Source of the DNA: Melampsora larici-populina 98AG31
Lineage: Eukaryota; Basidiomycota; Pucciniomycetes; Pucciniales; Melampsoraceae
Assembly: GCF_000204055.1 (NCBI RefSeq)
Contig: NW_006768817.1
Span: forward strand, 62,001-126,000
Direction of reading: 5' to 3'
DNA length: 64,000 bases
Notes under the pieces: generated by a model
Database searches by the model: none
Told to the model about the DNA's origin: nothing
What the model saw: the letters and a program-made list of their open reading frames with translations, nothing else
Program-made: the position numbers and the translations under genes
Part shown: one piece after another, positions 45,322-56,656 of the stretch
How the letters are laid out: the number at the start of each line of letters is the position of its first letter
How positions within the stretch are numbered: the first letter of the stretch is position 1

Positions 45322-46620
45322 ATGCCGACCAATTGGAGCTTACCCAGGCCTTGTGATATCCAGGCCACCAAGGAGTCAGCTAGCTCAGCATCTACTCCTA
45401 ACTCACCTCTCATGTCTTCAACCGCTTCCAGCATTGAACCTGCAGATTCAATATTGCTAGTTGAATCTGGCCACACCCAATCAACTACTACCGCTCAAAC
45501 CTCATGGGTTTGGAAGTACTTCAAAAGGACTCAATGATGGTATCATCAAGAACATCTGCCAAGCTAATGAAGGATTTATATATTGGCCTTTATCAAACCC
45601 AATCACCTCTTCAACTTGAGTCTGTAATACTGCCTTAGCAATCAACCATGGTTCCAGTACTAAATCCATGATCCGGCACCTATTACGGAAGCACCACATT
45701 GAAACTCTGATTGACACCTCCCAGGGAGCACTCAATACCTTTTGCACCACTGGGGTAGCAGAAAGGGTGAGTGTCTTTATTTATTGTCTTCATTTCTTAT
45801 GAGTTGAAATGACATCAATTCCATAGTTGCTTCCGGCACCGCTCAATCAATCCAACTTAACTGATTGTATCATTCAACTGTTGATCAACAAAGAGCTGCC
45901 AATCTCTCTTGTTGACTCACCTGAATTCCAATCCTGTCTCGAGATCATCAATCCTTCTTCATCTCCCTTCTTTCAAGACACACTGCTATCAGTGACAGGA
46001 TCCTCTCTCAATTCCAAGTGATGCACCATCAAATCATAGCCATACTTTCCTCAGTTGAACATGTCAGTATAACCTGCAATTATTGGACCTCACCAACGAA
46101 CACTCCTTTTCTCAGTGTCACGGCTCACTGGATCAACAACCTTGAGATGAAGGAGTCAATACTTGCTGTCAATCCCATTGATGGACCTCACACTGGCATC
46201 AACATCACCATTCTCTTGAAATCAATTCTGGACAGCTTTCCATATCTCTAATCAACTTTACTGCATAACCACAGACAATGCGTCTAACAATAACAATATC
46301 ACAATGGGTTGTCATCTACCCAATCTTCTCCCTCATTTCAACCCTGATCATAGCTTACATGGATTTCTTGCGCATGTTATAAACCTTGTAGCTAAAGCTG
46401 GGCTTGCTGTCTTAAGAGAAACCCAACTTAACCCATCAGCACAGTTGACCCAACTTTTGCTGATCACAATCCTAAAACTGCAACTGCCTCTCTTTCAATT
46501 TTGAATACCATTGAACCCACCCCTCAAGAAGAAGTTTACTTGCTTCTTGTGCAGATCTGTGTGTTTCACAAAAAAATTGCAACAGTTCTCAAATTAAGCA
46601 ACTTCTTGACAACTCTATTG
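45322..46620 (+). pseudogene. hAT-family transposase pseudogene
   Basis: Pieces in shifting frames follow hAT order. A BED-finger-like start (TSWVWKYFKRT, near 45500) with RHLLRKHHIETLID follows further on. Next come LINKELPISLVDSPEFQSCL (45880-45940) and VSITCNYWTSPTNTPFLSVT, with GPHTGINITILLKSIL (46050-46240). After a frame change comes ITTDNASNNNN with HGFLAHVINLVAKAGL (46270-46400). These are the N-terminal and catalytic-core signatures of hAT transposases. No C-terminal dimerisation domain was seen; a GC-rich block replaces it near 46630. Several stops and frame changes show it is dead. It sits inside the 42.2-47.9 kb inverted-repeat structure. Confidence 0.75.
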
Positions 46621-47164
46621 CTGGTGCATTTCTGGCTTGCAGCGCCGACGGTAGCGCTGAGTGCGGCGTGGCGCTGTGCCCTGAGGCTGCCGCTTTGTTA
46701 CCCCAAACTCCCAGGACTAGGGTACTACGCCTCACGCTAACATTCTGGGCCTGGGATTTGTGCCATTGCGCTTTCTGCCACTGGCTTACCCACTTACGTA
46801 GCACACTACTCTTTATCCCTCTCTTTGCCCTGTGTCAGTCAGTTCAAGACTAAGTTATCAATCAAATAAGAAGACTCAACAATCAGCAATCAATTTATCA
46901 AACAGTACTGGGCACCTGAAGCCACCAAGCTATTACAATGCAATCATTGCTTCATATAAGCATTAAACAACCCCCATTCAAACCAATCATTTCATAAGCT
47001 TCAAACTTGACCTCAATCTTGTCAAGAATTTCATTTTATAGTCACCAAGCCCACTTTGTATCATCATTAAAATCAATGCAACTTGACCAAAGAACAATCC
47101 ATTACCAGATTGACTTTGACTTCAGAGATTCAATGATAGGTGATCATTCTTCTTCTACTTCTAC
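46621..47164. other. Interior of the inverted-repeat structure, no supported gene
   Basis: Begins with a GC-rich insert-like block (about 46635-46770) and continues as AT-rich non-coding DNA. Confidence 0.4.
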
Positions 47165-47926
47165 TCCTACTACTCCTTGTACAGTGTGATGATCTATTTA
47201 TGGGATCAATCAAAAAAATTAATCATTATTACTTTACCAAGTTATTAGAAAACTTCAGTGTAGCAGGAAATTCAAAATGGGTTTTTTTTAGATCAATTGA
47301 AGCTCTTATAGGCTTATGTGTGGTTATTGGATCAAGATTATGTCATCCTGTTTCACATATATTCTTAAGATCATTATGGTTTACTTACAAAGTTATTACA
47401 AAAAGGAAGAAAAGAGAAAGATAGGAAAAATTCAAAAATATAGGTATATAGGTTGGAAGATGGTTTTTAGGGTGATAATATTAGGGTTATGGGTTTTATG
47501 AGTTTATAATATGCAAGAACAAAATTATATTATACTGTAACAATTTTAAACTTGGAGGTTGATAAGGAGAAACAGGAGTTATTAGGAGAAAGGTACTTTT
47601 TCAAGGATGGTGAACAAGGGTTAGACATGTAATTACAAATGTAAAGGTGGTAGTAGCAAGATTTAAGGTTGCCAAGACAATTTTCCGGGGCTTTTAAGGT
47701 TATGGAAGATCATGTCATATGACACGAGCAAGAAAAAAGGAGTAGCAGCTGTGAAAAGTAGTAAAAATGGGTGAATTTTGTCAAAAATGAAGGTTTTCAG
47801 CTAATTACATATGTCAGATGATGTCAGATTGTGATGGGAAGTTGCTCATTAAACGAAGAAGAGTGGATTACATAATGTAAAAGCTTTAAATCACTAGTAA
47901 CGGAGGTCTATGAAAAAAGTTATAAG
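47165..47926. repeat. Right arm of the 5.7-kb inverted-repeat structure
   Basis: Reverse complement of 42186-42925, in matching order over its whole length. Flanking sequences outside the arms do not match each other. Confidence 0.85.
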
Positions 47927-48829
47927 GGAAATCATAACATTTAATCCCAAAGCCACTTCGCTTACAAAACTCAACAAAATCCACCATTAGCTTCATTTTT
48001 GAGTTTTGTCCTTGGTCAGAAACCTATTTTTGGGCATCAATTTGCATTCACCATCCTTTTCAAGCAAATCATCTACCCGTCACATCAGGTCATTGAGGGT
48101 CATTGCTCTCATTCGGAGATTACAGTCACTGCTGTGATGATTGATCGCCATCTGCAAGTGGTGCGTACATTTCATGTCCCATAATCACAGAAACCATCTG
48201 ATTACCAAATTCAGCTTGGTGGAAATTGAAACCAAGATGCCATCATCTCAGATCTCCTCGATCACGAGCCAAGAGTATGTAAATCTACACCACATCTCAA
48301 AACTTCAAGCTAATTTTGTCTTTCCTATACATACTTGATAAATTTAATGGTCAGAGGTGAAACCAATCAAATCAACTCATGATCAATTCACTACATCTGA
48401 GCTCGTTTTTGATCCTCTCAATCATAACATGACAGTATTAGCGCTGGAATCAAACGACACAGGCTCTGAATCAGTGGCTCAGGAGCAGGTCCCGGTCTTA
48501 CTTCAATTTGTGAGTCAGTCAAGTAAACACACTCAGAACACCTATTCTTCTCTTCCCATTTGAATCCATATCATACCACTGCGTCCACGACAGACGGTCT
48601 CGACGTCGAGATTGTTAGATTGTCTCGAGTTTGTCTCAAGATATGCCTTTTTGTAAATTCGATTTCTTCTCCTTAGTCTTCCTTAGTCAACTTCTCAGCC
48701 TTCTGAGCTCTTTCAACCGTTTAGCCTCGAGAACAGACTCAGCTGTCTACGCCTGTCTACGCACACTACGATCCAAACGCTCATTAACAGATTGGGAATG
48801 ATCAATCATCAACTGATTGACCACTAGAT
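47927..48829. other. No supported gene
   Basis: Short open frames (such as 48357-48563) have no family features or splice support. Confidence 0.4.
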
Positions 48830-49797
48830 TTCCAATGAAAGGGTGTATTGTCCTTCATTGGCGGTCAAGTCACCGGCTTGTTTTCTTTACTAGTGTATCC
48901 AATGTCCTCGGCTCGCTCTCGAAATAGAGGTCTACGACTTGTTTTCTTTATCAGCGTACCCAATGTCCTCGGCTCGCTTTTGAAATAGAGGTCTGTTTCC
49001 TCTGTTTACGGTCCAACAAAAGGTGTCCCGATGCACCACTACATGTAAACGAGAGGATTGTGTCGCCCTCCGTTTGTGGTCAAATCAAAGGCCTGTTTTA
49101 CCGTGACCAAATCTCCTTGCCTTGCTTTCGAAGTCAAGATCTTCATCCGTTTACAGTCCGATGAAAGGCTTGATTTCTTGATCACAAGCGTACCCCCATC
49201 TCCTTTATTTGCTTTGGAAATAAAGTTTCGTTTCCTTCGCGAGCTTCGGCCAGATGATCTTAGGGTGTACAAAGTAAAATGGGCCTTCGAGCCCTTTTGT
49301 CTTACTATCAACCAACCTTCCCTTGCCTATACTTTCCTTCGTGGATTTGTCTACTGTCATTCGTTCTTCGTGTCCATCAATCGTACTTAAACATTGGTCG
49401 TCCTCTCTAATGGGCAGGTTCCGTATATAGTTCTTCCACATCAACCAATAGCGTCTATCAATTCTTTTTTCCAAAAGTTTCTTCAAACGTGAGCCTTTGC
49501 TTCTCACTTGTCCTCCTGAAATCCATATCTTATTCGCTTCTTGACCCAACAGACTTCGACTTTCAATCCTTTTTGAAAGTTTCCTTCAATCGTGAGCTCT
49601 TTGCTTCTCACTCCTCCTTCTGAATTTATCTCTTACTTGCTTCTGCACGCTACAGATCTCAACCTAATAGCTTCCATCAAGTTTTTGACTTTTGTTTCTT
49701 TTTGAAACTTTCCTCAACTTGTGAGCTCTTTGCTTCTCACTCGTCCTACTGAATTCATCTCTTACGCGTGTCTTGACTCTACAGATCTCAGGATAGT
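48830..49797. repeat. Degenerate tandem-repeat array upstream of the 49.8-kb gene
   Basis: At 48880-48995, two ~63-bp copies contain 'cttgttttcttta', 'ccaatgtcctcggctcgct' and 'gaaatagaggtct'. At 49480-49795, two to three ~115-bp copies contain 'gtgagctctttgcttctcac' and 'ctacagatctca'. Looser copies fill 49000-49330. Open frames on both strands here are by-products of the repeats. It may be 5' untranslated or promoter DNA. Confidence 0.65.
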
Positions 49798-50514
49798 ATG
49801 TCTGTAACTGTTTATGGCGATCTGATGATCATGGGTGATAGTTTCAACCTTTCCGAAGCTCCAAGACTCCGACGTTCTCCATCGGTAGGAGCTCCGAATG
49901 TTCGTGAGCGCGAGTCACTTTCTCCATCCGTCGACGCTCCAAGTGTTCGTGGCGAGTCACGTTCTCCATCGGTCGATGCTCCAAGTGTTCGTGAGCGCGA
50001 GTCAACTTCCCCATCGGACGATGCTACAAGTGTTCTTGCACGCGATTCACGTTCTCCAACCGTTGAAGCTCCAAGACTTCGCCCGCGCCAATCACGCAGT
50101 CCAACCGTCGAAGGTCCAAGACTTCGCCCGCGCCAATCACGTAGTCCAACTGTTGAAGGTCCAAGACTTCGCCCGCGCCAATCACGTAGTCCAGCTGTTG
50201 AAGGTCCAAGACTTCGCCCGCGTCAATCAACTCCTCGTCAAGCTCCTCGTCGAGCTCGAGCTCAAGCTTTACTTGCTTTCCCCTCCATACATGATGATCT
50301 CGAATTTTGGAGAAAGATTTTTACCTTACCCGAAGATCTACTCCAATACCTTACACCTGAACAACGACCTACATGGACCTGTAACGTTCTTTGGGACTTG
50401 ATCCGGCATTTCGCGCCAGCAATTCGCATTGAAACCCGAGCGAAAAGATGCCGACTTGTAGAGCTATTCACTGTTCATGTTGTCAGCAAGTATGGGGCCT
50501 TTTACGGGATTTAA
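49798..50514 (+). CDS. Repeat-built Arg/Ser/Pro-rich protein, 238 residues
   Basis: Single open frame from ATG 49798 to TAA 50514; not recognised. Residues about 22-150 are nine imperfect copies of a 15-residue unit of type RSPTVEGPRLRPRQS, earlier copies reading SPSVDAPSVRERES. Copies 6-9 are almost identical in DNA, so the array has been expanding recently. The C-terminal ~85 residues are ordinary sequence (FPSIHDDLEFWRKIFTLPED, LLQYLTPEQRPTWTCNVLWD, HFAPAIRIETRAKRCRLVE). Arg-Ser-Pro repeats are typical of disordered regions, and some basic RSP proteins act in RNA processing, but I have no domain evidence. No signal peptide or membrane segment is present. Upstream DNA is a tandem-repeat array. 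It may extend by an intron after YGAFYG, since 'gtaagagc' follows at 50521. Confidence 0.55.
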   Translation: MSVTVYGDLMIMGDSFNLSEAPRLRRSPSVGAPNVRERESLSPSVDAPSVRGESRSPSVDAPSVRERESTSPSDDATSVLARDSRSPTVEAPRLRPRQSRSPTVEGPRLRPRQSRSPTVEGPRLRPRQSRSPAVEGPRLRPRQSTPRQAPRRARAQALLAFPSIHDDLEFWRKIFTLPEDLLQYLTPEQRPTWTCNVLWDLIRHFAPAIRIETRAKRCRLVELFTVHVVSKYGAFYGI

Positions 50515-51321
50515 ACACATGGTAAGAGCTTCCCGCCCTCAATAACTGGATACCAGTACACTTACCATGACTTTTGCAGGTATATATGTCTTACAACCCG
50601 TAAATGTCTTTTAGAAAAGAATTATTATGATTTCTACGTACCTATCTATTTTTTTTTCTTGTTTAGCTATGAGAAATTATCACTTTTTGTTGTACCTGGT
50701 TTTTTTGAGTTTTTTTTCTTATTGAGCTATGTCAAATTATTACGTTTCTTTGTACCTATTTAGTTTTATTTATTGTTTAGCTATGACAAATTATCATTTT
50801 CTTTGTATCTAGTTTTTTAGTCTTTTTTTCTTTTCTCTCAAAATCATTACTATTTCTTTATGTTCATATTCTTTGACTCGTGAGTCGTACTGTTTGAAAT
50901 TATCACTTTTCTTTGTATCTAGTTTTTTAGTCTTTTTTTCTTTTTTCTCAAAATCATTACGTTTTAAATCATTATCCGACAGCCCATCATCTACACGCAG
51001 ATGAAAAAATGAAAAAAGTAAGATGAAAGGATGGACTGAGATCACGATCACAAAATGGTCAAGTCAAGAACGACTTGGTGAACATACTCCTCGAGAACAA
51101 TATCTGTTCCCGTGCTGCCAATTCCCTCACTCGCTGTTACAACTGAAAATTTGATCACTTGTTAACTCAAAATCTTTGTTTCAGCAATAATACAATTCAA
51201 AAAAGACCACCGTTTTGATTCCATAAAAAAACTTGCTTCGTATCATACGAAGATACATAAGTTCTCAGCTCAGCGTCACAAGATAAAAGAAAGGGTTTGA
51301 ACATTTGACCCTTAACCCATT
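50515..51321. other. Intergenic interval with T-rich tandem repeats
   Basis: Contains the repeat at 50640-50960; nothing coding is supported. Confidence 0.45.
50640..50960. repeat. ~65-bp T-rich tandem repeat, about five imperfect copies
   Basis: Copies carry 'gtttagctatga.aaattatca', 'tttctttgta.ct' and 'agtttttt.ttctt'. The last two copies share 'atctagttttttagtc'. Confidence 0.7.
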
Positions 51322-54300
51322 TCAACCACTTTCATCAACGAGTGAGCTCTGTCAAAGAACCACCATAGAAATTGATCAATTGGTGCAAGTCAACTACACA
51401 AATAGTAGTAACTACTCACATGATTTTCCAAGCTGACCATAGAGTACGTACCCCTTGAAATATCAAAGCTTCCTTCTGGATTCCAAATGGCAGCAACATG
51501 ACCTATGACATCACAGAAGTCAACAACTACCTGCTCTCCTGTATTGTCATATAAAATAGTCGCTTTGAGGAGTGGATATTGCAAGTAGATATTTTTAGAA
51601 GAATCAGAGTCGTCTAGAGGTTCGAATGGCTCCACTGATAGAAATTTGGCTTCCGGGATAGCTTCTGACTGGAATATAAAATTGATTTTACCGTATGATT
51701 TCCTACCATGAAAGATATATGCAACCATACTATTACCTTTGGTGATGGAATGACTTGCATAGGTCTTTCTTGAGACTCTAATTCTATTTGTACTTTGTAC
51801 CACGGCAGGCAATATTTTAGCATTATGAGATGTCTCGGAGTTTGCGTTGAGGGGGCGAGAGAATTGACCGTATCGTTGTTCCAAGTGGTTGTTCAAATAG
51901 TCCAGCCAAACCTTGTATGTATCATCGCCTAGTTCCGACTCTTTCCATCTAGGTGATGAAAGACCGGTAAGCTTCTCAATGGCGAAATCCCGGATGTGTT
52001 TTTCCGCTTTGTCAAGATAGGTGGGTGCCTGGTTCAAGATAGCCAGAAAATATCCCTGCCGAGAGAAGGATTGGCATAATGTTTTATCCAATTGATCTGC
52101 AGAAATTGACCATCAGCAACACTAAGATATAGAAAGGCAACGCAAAGCTTACCCAGGTGACGGTTAGTTGGTATGTCAGACAAAGCTCCATTGACACGTT
52201 CACCAAAGTAACTAGCTGTGGCTGCAGGAGGCCCATATAGGACGGCAAGTTCGGGTAAGTGTTGGGAGTAGTGCATGTTGGGTTTGACACTGACATGCGG
52301 CCAATGTTCGCTTGTGTGGTGACGAAAACTTTGAATTTTAGACTGGAGGATATCTCCATGATCTTTGCTCCAACTTCGAGATACGATTAGGTTGGATATC
52401 TCTATGGCCTTTATGATACTCTGACACATTATCTCCTCCTGGAGATCTGGAGACTTGTAGATATTTGGAATAGTTATAAGAACCATGTATACTGTATAGA
52501 AGGACATCCATTCAGAAGCCTTGATGTACCCAGCACTGACCGTCCCAATTTTGTTGGGGACCCGAGTCATCCAAGAAGGAGTGAGAACCTTTTCCATAGT
52601 CCGATGAAGTGTATACAAACATTTCGGCGTGATACGTATTGCATCGGAAGGAACTTCAACTCGGGCACGCTTCTTCTTTTTTGGTCGCTTTTTAGTCTTT
52701 GCAGCTTCTTGGTCGGGTTGAGCTTGTGTAGTTGTAGTGCGCTTTCTACCAAGAATAGTGGAATCGGAGTCATCATCGTTTCCAGAGTCACAAAAGTCCT
52801 CAGAATCACGTTTACTTTCGGCGCTAGAGCCACTTTGGTCTTCGCGGGTGCTTTCTTCTTCAGTCCTGGACTTCTTCCTACTCTGACTTGAACTGATAGG
52901 TTCAGTAGCGAGACTATTTCTTTTTCGACTCGGATATCGGGTGGGTGCATCTCAAACAATGAAGGTATAAGTCAGTCCATGTCACTGGTATGGTAATCGG
53001 AGAGCTTTGAAAATTTAACCATACCTCGAGTAGAGTTGTTGGTATCAGATCGGGCGTCAGAATGGCTGGAATCGGTCTCTTGAGAAGCCTTTTGTCTTGT
53101 GTTATACCGATGGATATTAGCAGCAGGCTCTGATGCATGCTCTTCCATGGAAGCTAAGTCAAATGAATGAGTGCTGGTCGTCGGATTGTCTTCTTTGGCA
53201 GAAGCGTTAAGATTGTCTTCAGAGGTGTGAGATGATCGAGGCTGGGTAGGGGGTCCTGTAAAATCAAACTGCAGATATTGATTGAGTGTTCATCATACCG
53301 AACATCTTCACATTTTAAGCATGTTTCTTCAAGACTAGAAAGACTTACAGTAAAATCTCCATAAATTCCCCTTTCCGCATTGTATTGTTCCATCGACTTC
53401 AAAATACTTCCTGCATCTTCAATTCGTAATACTGAAATTGCATGATCTTTCATGATACCGAGTAGAAGACAGTGCATGATGTCTATGCTAACGAAATTGT
53501 TGGGTTGCCAGTAAGGTAGCTCGGAAAAAACGCTGAATCTCACACCATACGTGTTAAAGACTTTCTCTTGATCTTGCAGATTAGACGCATCAATCCAGGA
53601 TTGGGCATGATTGGGATCCTCGCACCGCTTTGGCCATTTGCTATAATCAATCTCGTCCATGTCCTTTCTTAACAAATCGCAATGTACACAAAAGTGTGTT
53701 GCAGAATGCGATGCAAATCCCGACATTTTCCTCATCGCGACCAAATCGGCGATGAGGGGCCACAAAGCAACTCGTATAAGTCGGCCGTCTGGATACTGTG
53801 AAGTTGATGTGAAGTGAATGCCTCTCCAAAAGTCTTGGAGCTCTGTCACCAAAGGTTTCAACAAGTAGTTCATTTGATCCAACTTTGGTTCACGAGGACC
53901 AGGAATTGTACCATAAAGGAAGAGGTATTCGCGCTTGTATCGGATGCTGGGAGGAAGACTAAGACACACAAGAAGTAGGTTGCCAGTCGAAATTTGACGT
54001 CGAGATCCACCGCCATACGGATTGAACCAGTCACAGTAAAATCCAAAGACTAGATGGCCAGTTCTGAGAGTATAGGGACTTCCAGAATATTCAAATGTTT
54101 TCCACATCTCACCGTCCCATACGTCTGACATCGTAGAAGGGTCTTTGCTGGTATATCGTAGAGAGGCATCTAGATTGTACTCAAATTGAGGCAGCATCAT
54201 CATCTTTGCCAGCCATACCTTCAAGGAATGATGGTAGAAAACCCGATGAGGTTTGCGAACAGCGTCGTAAAGGCTGGCGTCACATGCAGTACGGACGATA

Positions 54301-55160
54301 TCGACTGGTTTCTGTCTTTTTCTAGTCGAATCTTTGAGAAATAGGGGATTATCACAGTTAAGCTTATAATCGGCCTCGTTTTCAGGTTTTGGTGCGCCAT
54401 GTAAAGCAAAACACCTAGGACAGCACAGCTCTGAATTGATCTCAGTGTTCAAATTGAGTCGGTCAAATACTGTAGGTAGGCTGGTAGGTATCTGGTCCCA
54501 AAATGGTTCCCCAACGTATTTTGCTTCGAGAAGTGCTTGTTCGATCTGAAACTTGGAGAAGTGAAGCATTGTTCGACATTCATGGTGGCTAGTTTTCGAA
54601 ACAATGTTGCTGTGCGCCGCCATAAGCATGGCTATTAAACAAGATGGCTGCCGAAGATAGACCTCCCTGATACGATAAGCAGAAGTGTCCACCCATCGTG
54701 ATTGCTGGCTGGACTCATTGGGACTACTTGGGGTCGGTTCAGCCATCGGGAATACATCGATTGCAGGTTGATTCTGTCTTGATCGTGATGATGGCATGTG
54801 GCGTGATCGATTCGGGAGATCGCCTGTACTCAAGGATCTTCTACGACGAGTCTGATAGGGGAGACGCCAAGATAAGCTTTTGACTCTGAGATTTGACATC
54901 ACAAAATCAACCCGTCAACATACCAAGGGTTGTGTCTGAGTGAGTCCCCGGGATGAATCACCGTGTCCATTGGCATTTGGCGACGGGCGACGATCGGGAT
55001 GATGAAGATTCTCTTGGCGTATTGCTTCTACTTTGCGTGCATGAGCTTCGGCGTTTTTTTTACTCCTATTAACTCCTTGGTGAAGAACTCCGCCAAGCTG
55101 AAATGTTTGAGTGGAACATCCAAGTTCGATGCAAAGACAAGGACGAAGTTTTGGTGCCAT
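51322..55160 (-). CDS. Tnp2-type (CACTA/Plavaka-like) transposase, copy 2, apparently intact, 1,161 residues
   Basis: Six exons, read leftwards: 55160-54924, 54851-53349, 53268-53025, 52950-52153, 52096-51420, 51348-51322. All introns are GT-AG (56-80 bp), all phases agree, total 3,486 nt with no internal stop. N-terminal Cys/His head: CLCIELGCSTQTFQLGG. Central Tnp2 domain, about residues 280-570: GFYCDWFNPYGGGSRRQIST, SLPPSIRYKREYLFLYGTIP, GPREPKLDQMNYLLKPLVTE, ADLVAMRKMSGFASH, a HFCVHCD zinc pair, ELPYWQPNNFVSIDIMHCLL. A Ser/Asp/Lys-rich linker with a nuclear signal (KTKKRPKKKKRARVE) follows, then SWMTRVPNKIG and YFGERVNGAL. Tnp2 proteins bind subterminal repeats and cut CACTA ends; CACTA-ended elements occur in this window. 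I did not find its own terminal repeats. Copy 1 at 18.1 kb is a decayed homologue. Confidence 0.85.
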
Positions 55161-55626
55161 GGCTGTAGATATCAAGGATGGAATCCTGCTACGAGATTTA
55201 GACTGTCGATGTCGATGTGCACCTGTTGAGTTTATGACTAGTGGTCACATGACTACATATGTCTCTTGAATTATCAAAGGGCTGTGAAACTTTCAGCCAC
55301 TCCGCCGCTCGTAACATGCCTTAACATGCTTTGTATGATTAACACACGCAGACTGCCATTTGTACCCAGTACAAAAACTGAATGCTCGTTTGCGACTTGT
55401 GATCAAGCTTTTGTTAAAGATTAAATCTCTCCAAATAAACATCATCTCCACGGTCACCTATCTCACATTGTGATATTGTCAACTTGTTATTTAGATGTGA
55501 TTATTCAGGGGAATTCCGTAAAATGAATCCACAATGAAATTGGCTTTTATACGATCACAGCAGGATTGAAAAGAGAAACACAGCAAGATTGAGACACAAA
55601 GTACACAGACGAGCAGTACAAAAGTA
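55161..55626. other. Intergenic, upstream of Tnp2 copy 2
   Basis: Probable promoter region of the transposase, by position. No TATA box or terminal repeat was recognised. Confidence 0.4.
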
Positions 55627-56656
55627 TCATTTTAATTTGGGGACCAGCATCTTCCAAATCATCTCGGAATCACTTTCCGACGAGTCACTCGAATGCGCTT
55701 GGTGATCTTGGTCTTCGGTATGCTCATTCTTGCTCGAAGAAGTATCCATCACGTCGAAGAAAGCGACCGTATCTGATATAGTGGATGGATTTTCAGTCTG
55801 AGAACCGTTTTTGCTGGTATCTAGATGCGAATGAGAGAAGGTGTCGACCGCTCCCTGCACACTCTTGGCTTGGGGAGATATATTTTCTGCGGAGGTTAAT
55901 AAAATCTCAATGCAACCCTTGAAAGCTACGTAGTTTTCCATAAACATGGTGAATAGTTTGATGAATCCCTCTCGGTCTTCCACCTTTGAGTACAAACAGG
56001 ATACGTGTCAGATCAATTGCGTTTGAGGGTATATTTGTGAGCTCAAGCACTCTGAAGAGATATGGAAACGGATTACCTTTTCCTTGGGCGTCGATACCTT
56101 GAAATACAGATTGATTTGCTTTGCGATGGATCCATATCTCAATGCTGTTTCACTCCGTGCCGGTAAGTCGTATTCCATTTTGGCCCCAGACACAATTTCA
56201 CCTGACTGGAATTGGCCCCGAGCGAGCCTAGAGATTATCGAATGGATTTCTCCAGGTTTGAGGGTTTCTGAACTTAATAGTTTCTCACTCAATTGAGACA
56301 AGGCCTTGAAACGTCTTTGAAAGTTTTGTAAAGTATTTGACATCCAATGAAGCTCCCGAGCTGAAATGACCTCAGAAGGGATAGTTCTAGGAATTTGACG
56401 TGTTTTTGAGCGTGTTTGATCTGCGGTTGGACGGATGAGTTGAGACGCAACATAGACTTCATGATTGGCAGAGTAGAGACTACTTACGTGATTTGTGATT
56501 CACAACATTGATTTTTGCTTCTTGCATTACGTCATCGACTGCTCCAAAATCCTTGAATTTTCTTTTTTTTCCACGGGGCTGCTGTGTATCTGAAGGAGAA
56601 AGGGCTATTGAACCCAAAGAACCAGGTACTCTCGTCGGTTTGAATGAAAATGGCAT
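55627..56656 (-). CDS. Unrecognised 289-residue protein with nuclear-type basic motif
   Basis: Exons, read leftwards: 56656-56488, 56420-56077, 55983-55627; introns 56421-56487 and 55984-56076 are GT-AG. The sum is 870 nt. The N-terminus is basic with RGKKRKFKDFG, a likely nuclear signal. The middle has a helical block (MSNTLQNFQRRFKALSQLSE, HSIISRLARGQFQSGEI, RSETALRYGSIAKQINLYFK). The C-terminal third is Ser/Asp/Glu-rich (AHSSDSSESDSEMIWK). The gene is on the same strand as, and starts about 1.5 kb upstream of, Tnp2 copy 2, with a 466-bp gap between its stop and the transposase start. It could be a second ORF of the same transposon (CACTA elements often carry an accessory DNA-binding protein) or an unrelated host gene. 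Confidence 0.65.

Noticed and set aside
44994..45480. Open frames on the minus strand at the hAT head
   Set aside because: The plus strand carries a BED-finger-like segment in hAT order; the minus frames have no similarity and overlap it.
47140..47424. 94-codon frame starting with a leucine run
   Set aside because: It comes from a short CTT/CTA-type repeat and lies in the inverted arm, which has no coding counterpart on the other side.
49039..49549. Overlapping open frames on both strands upstream of the 49.8-kb gene
   Set aside because: They follow the degenerate tandem repeats and show no domain or splice evidence.
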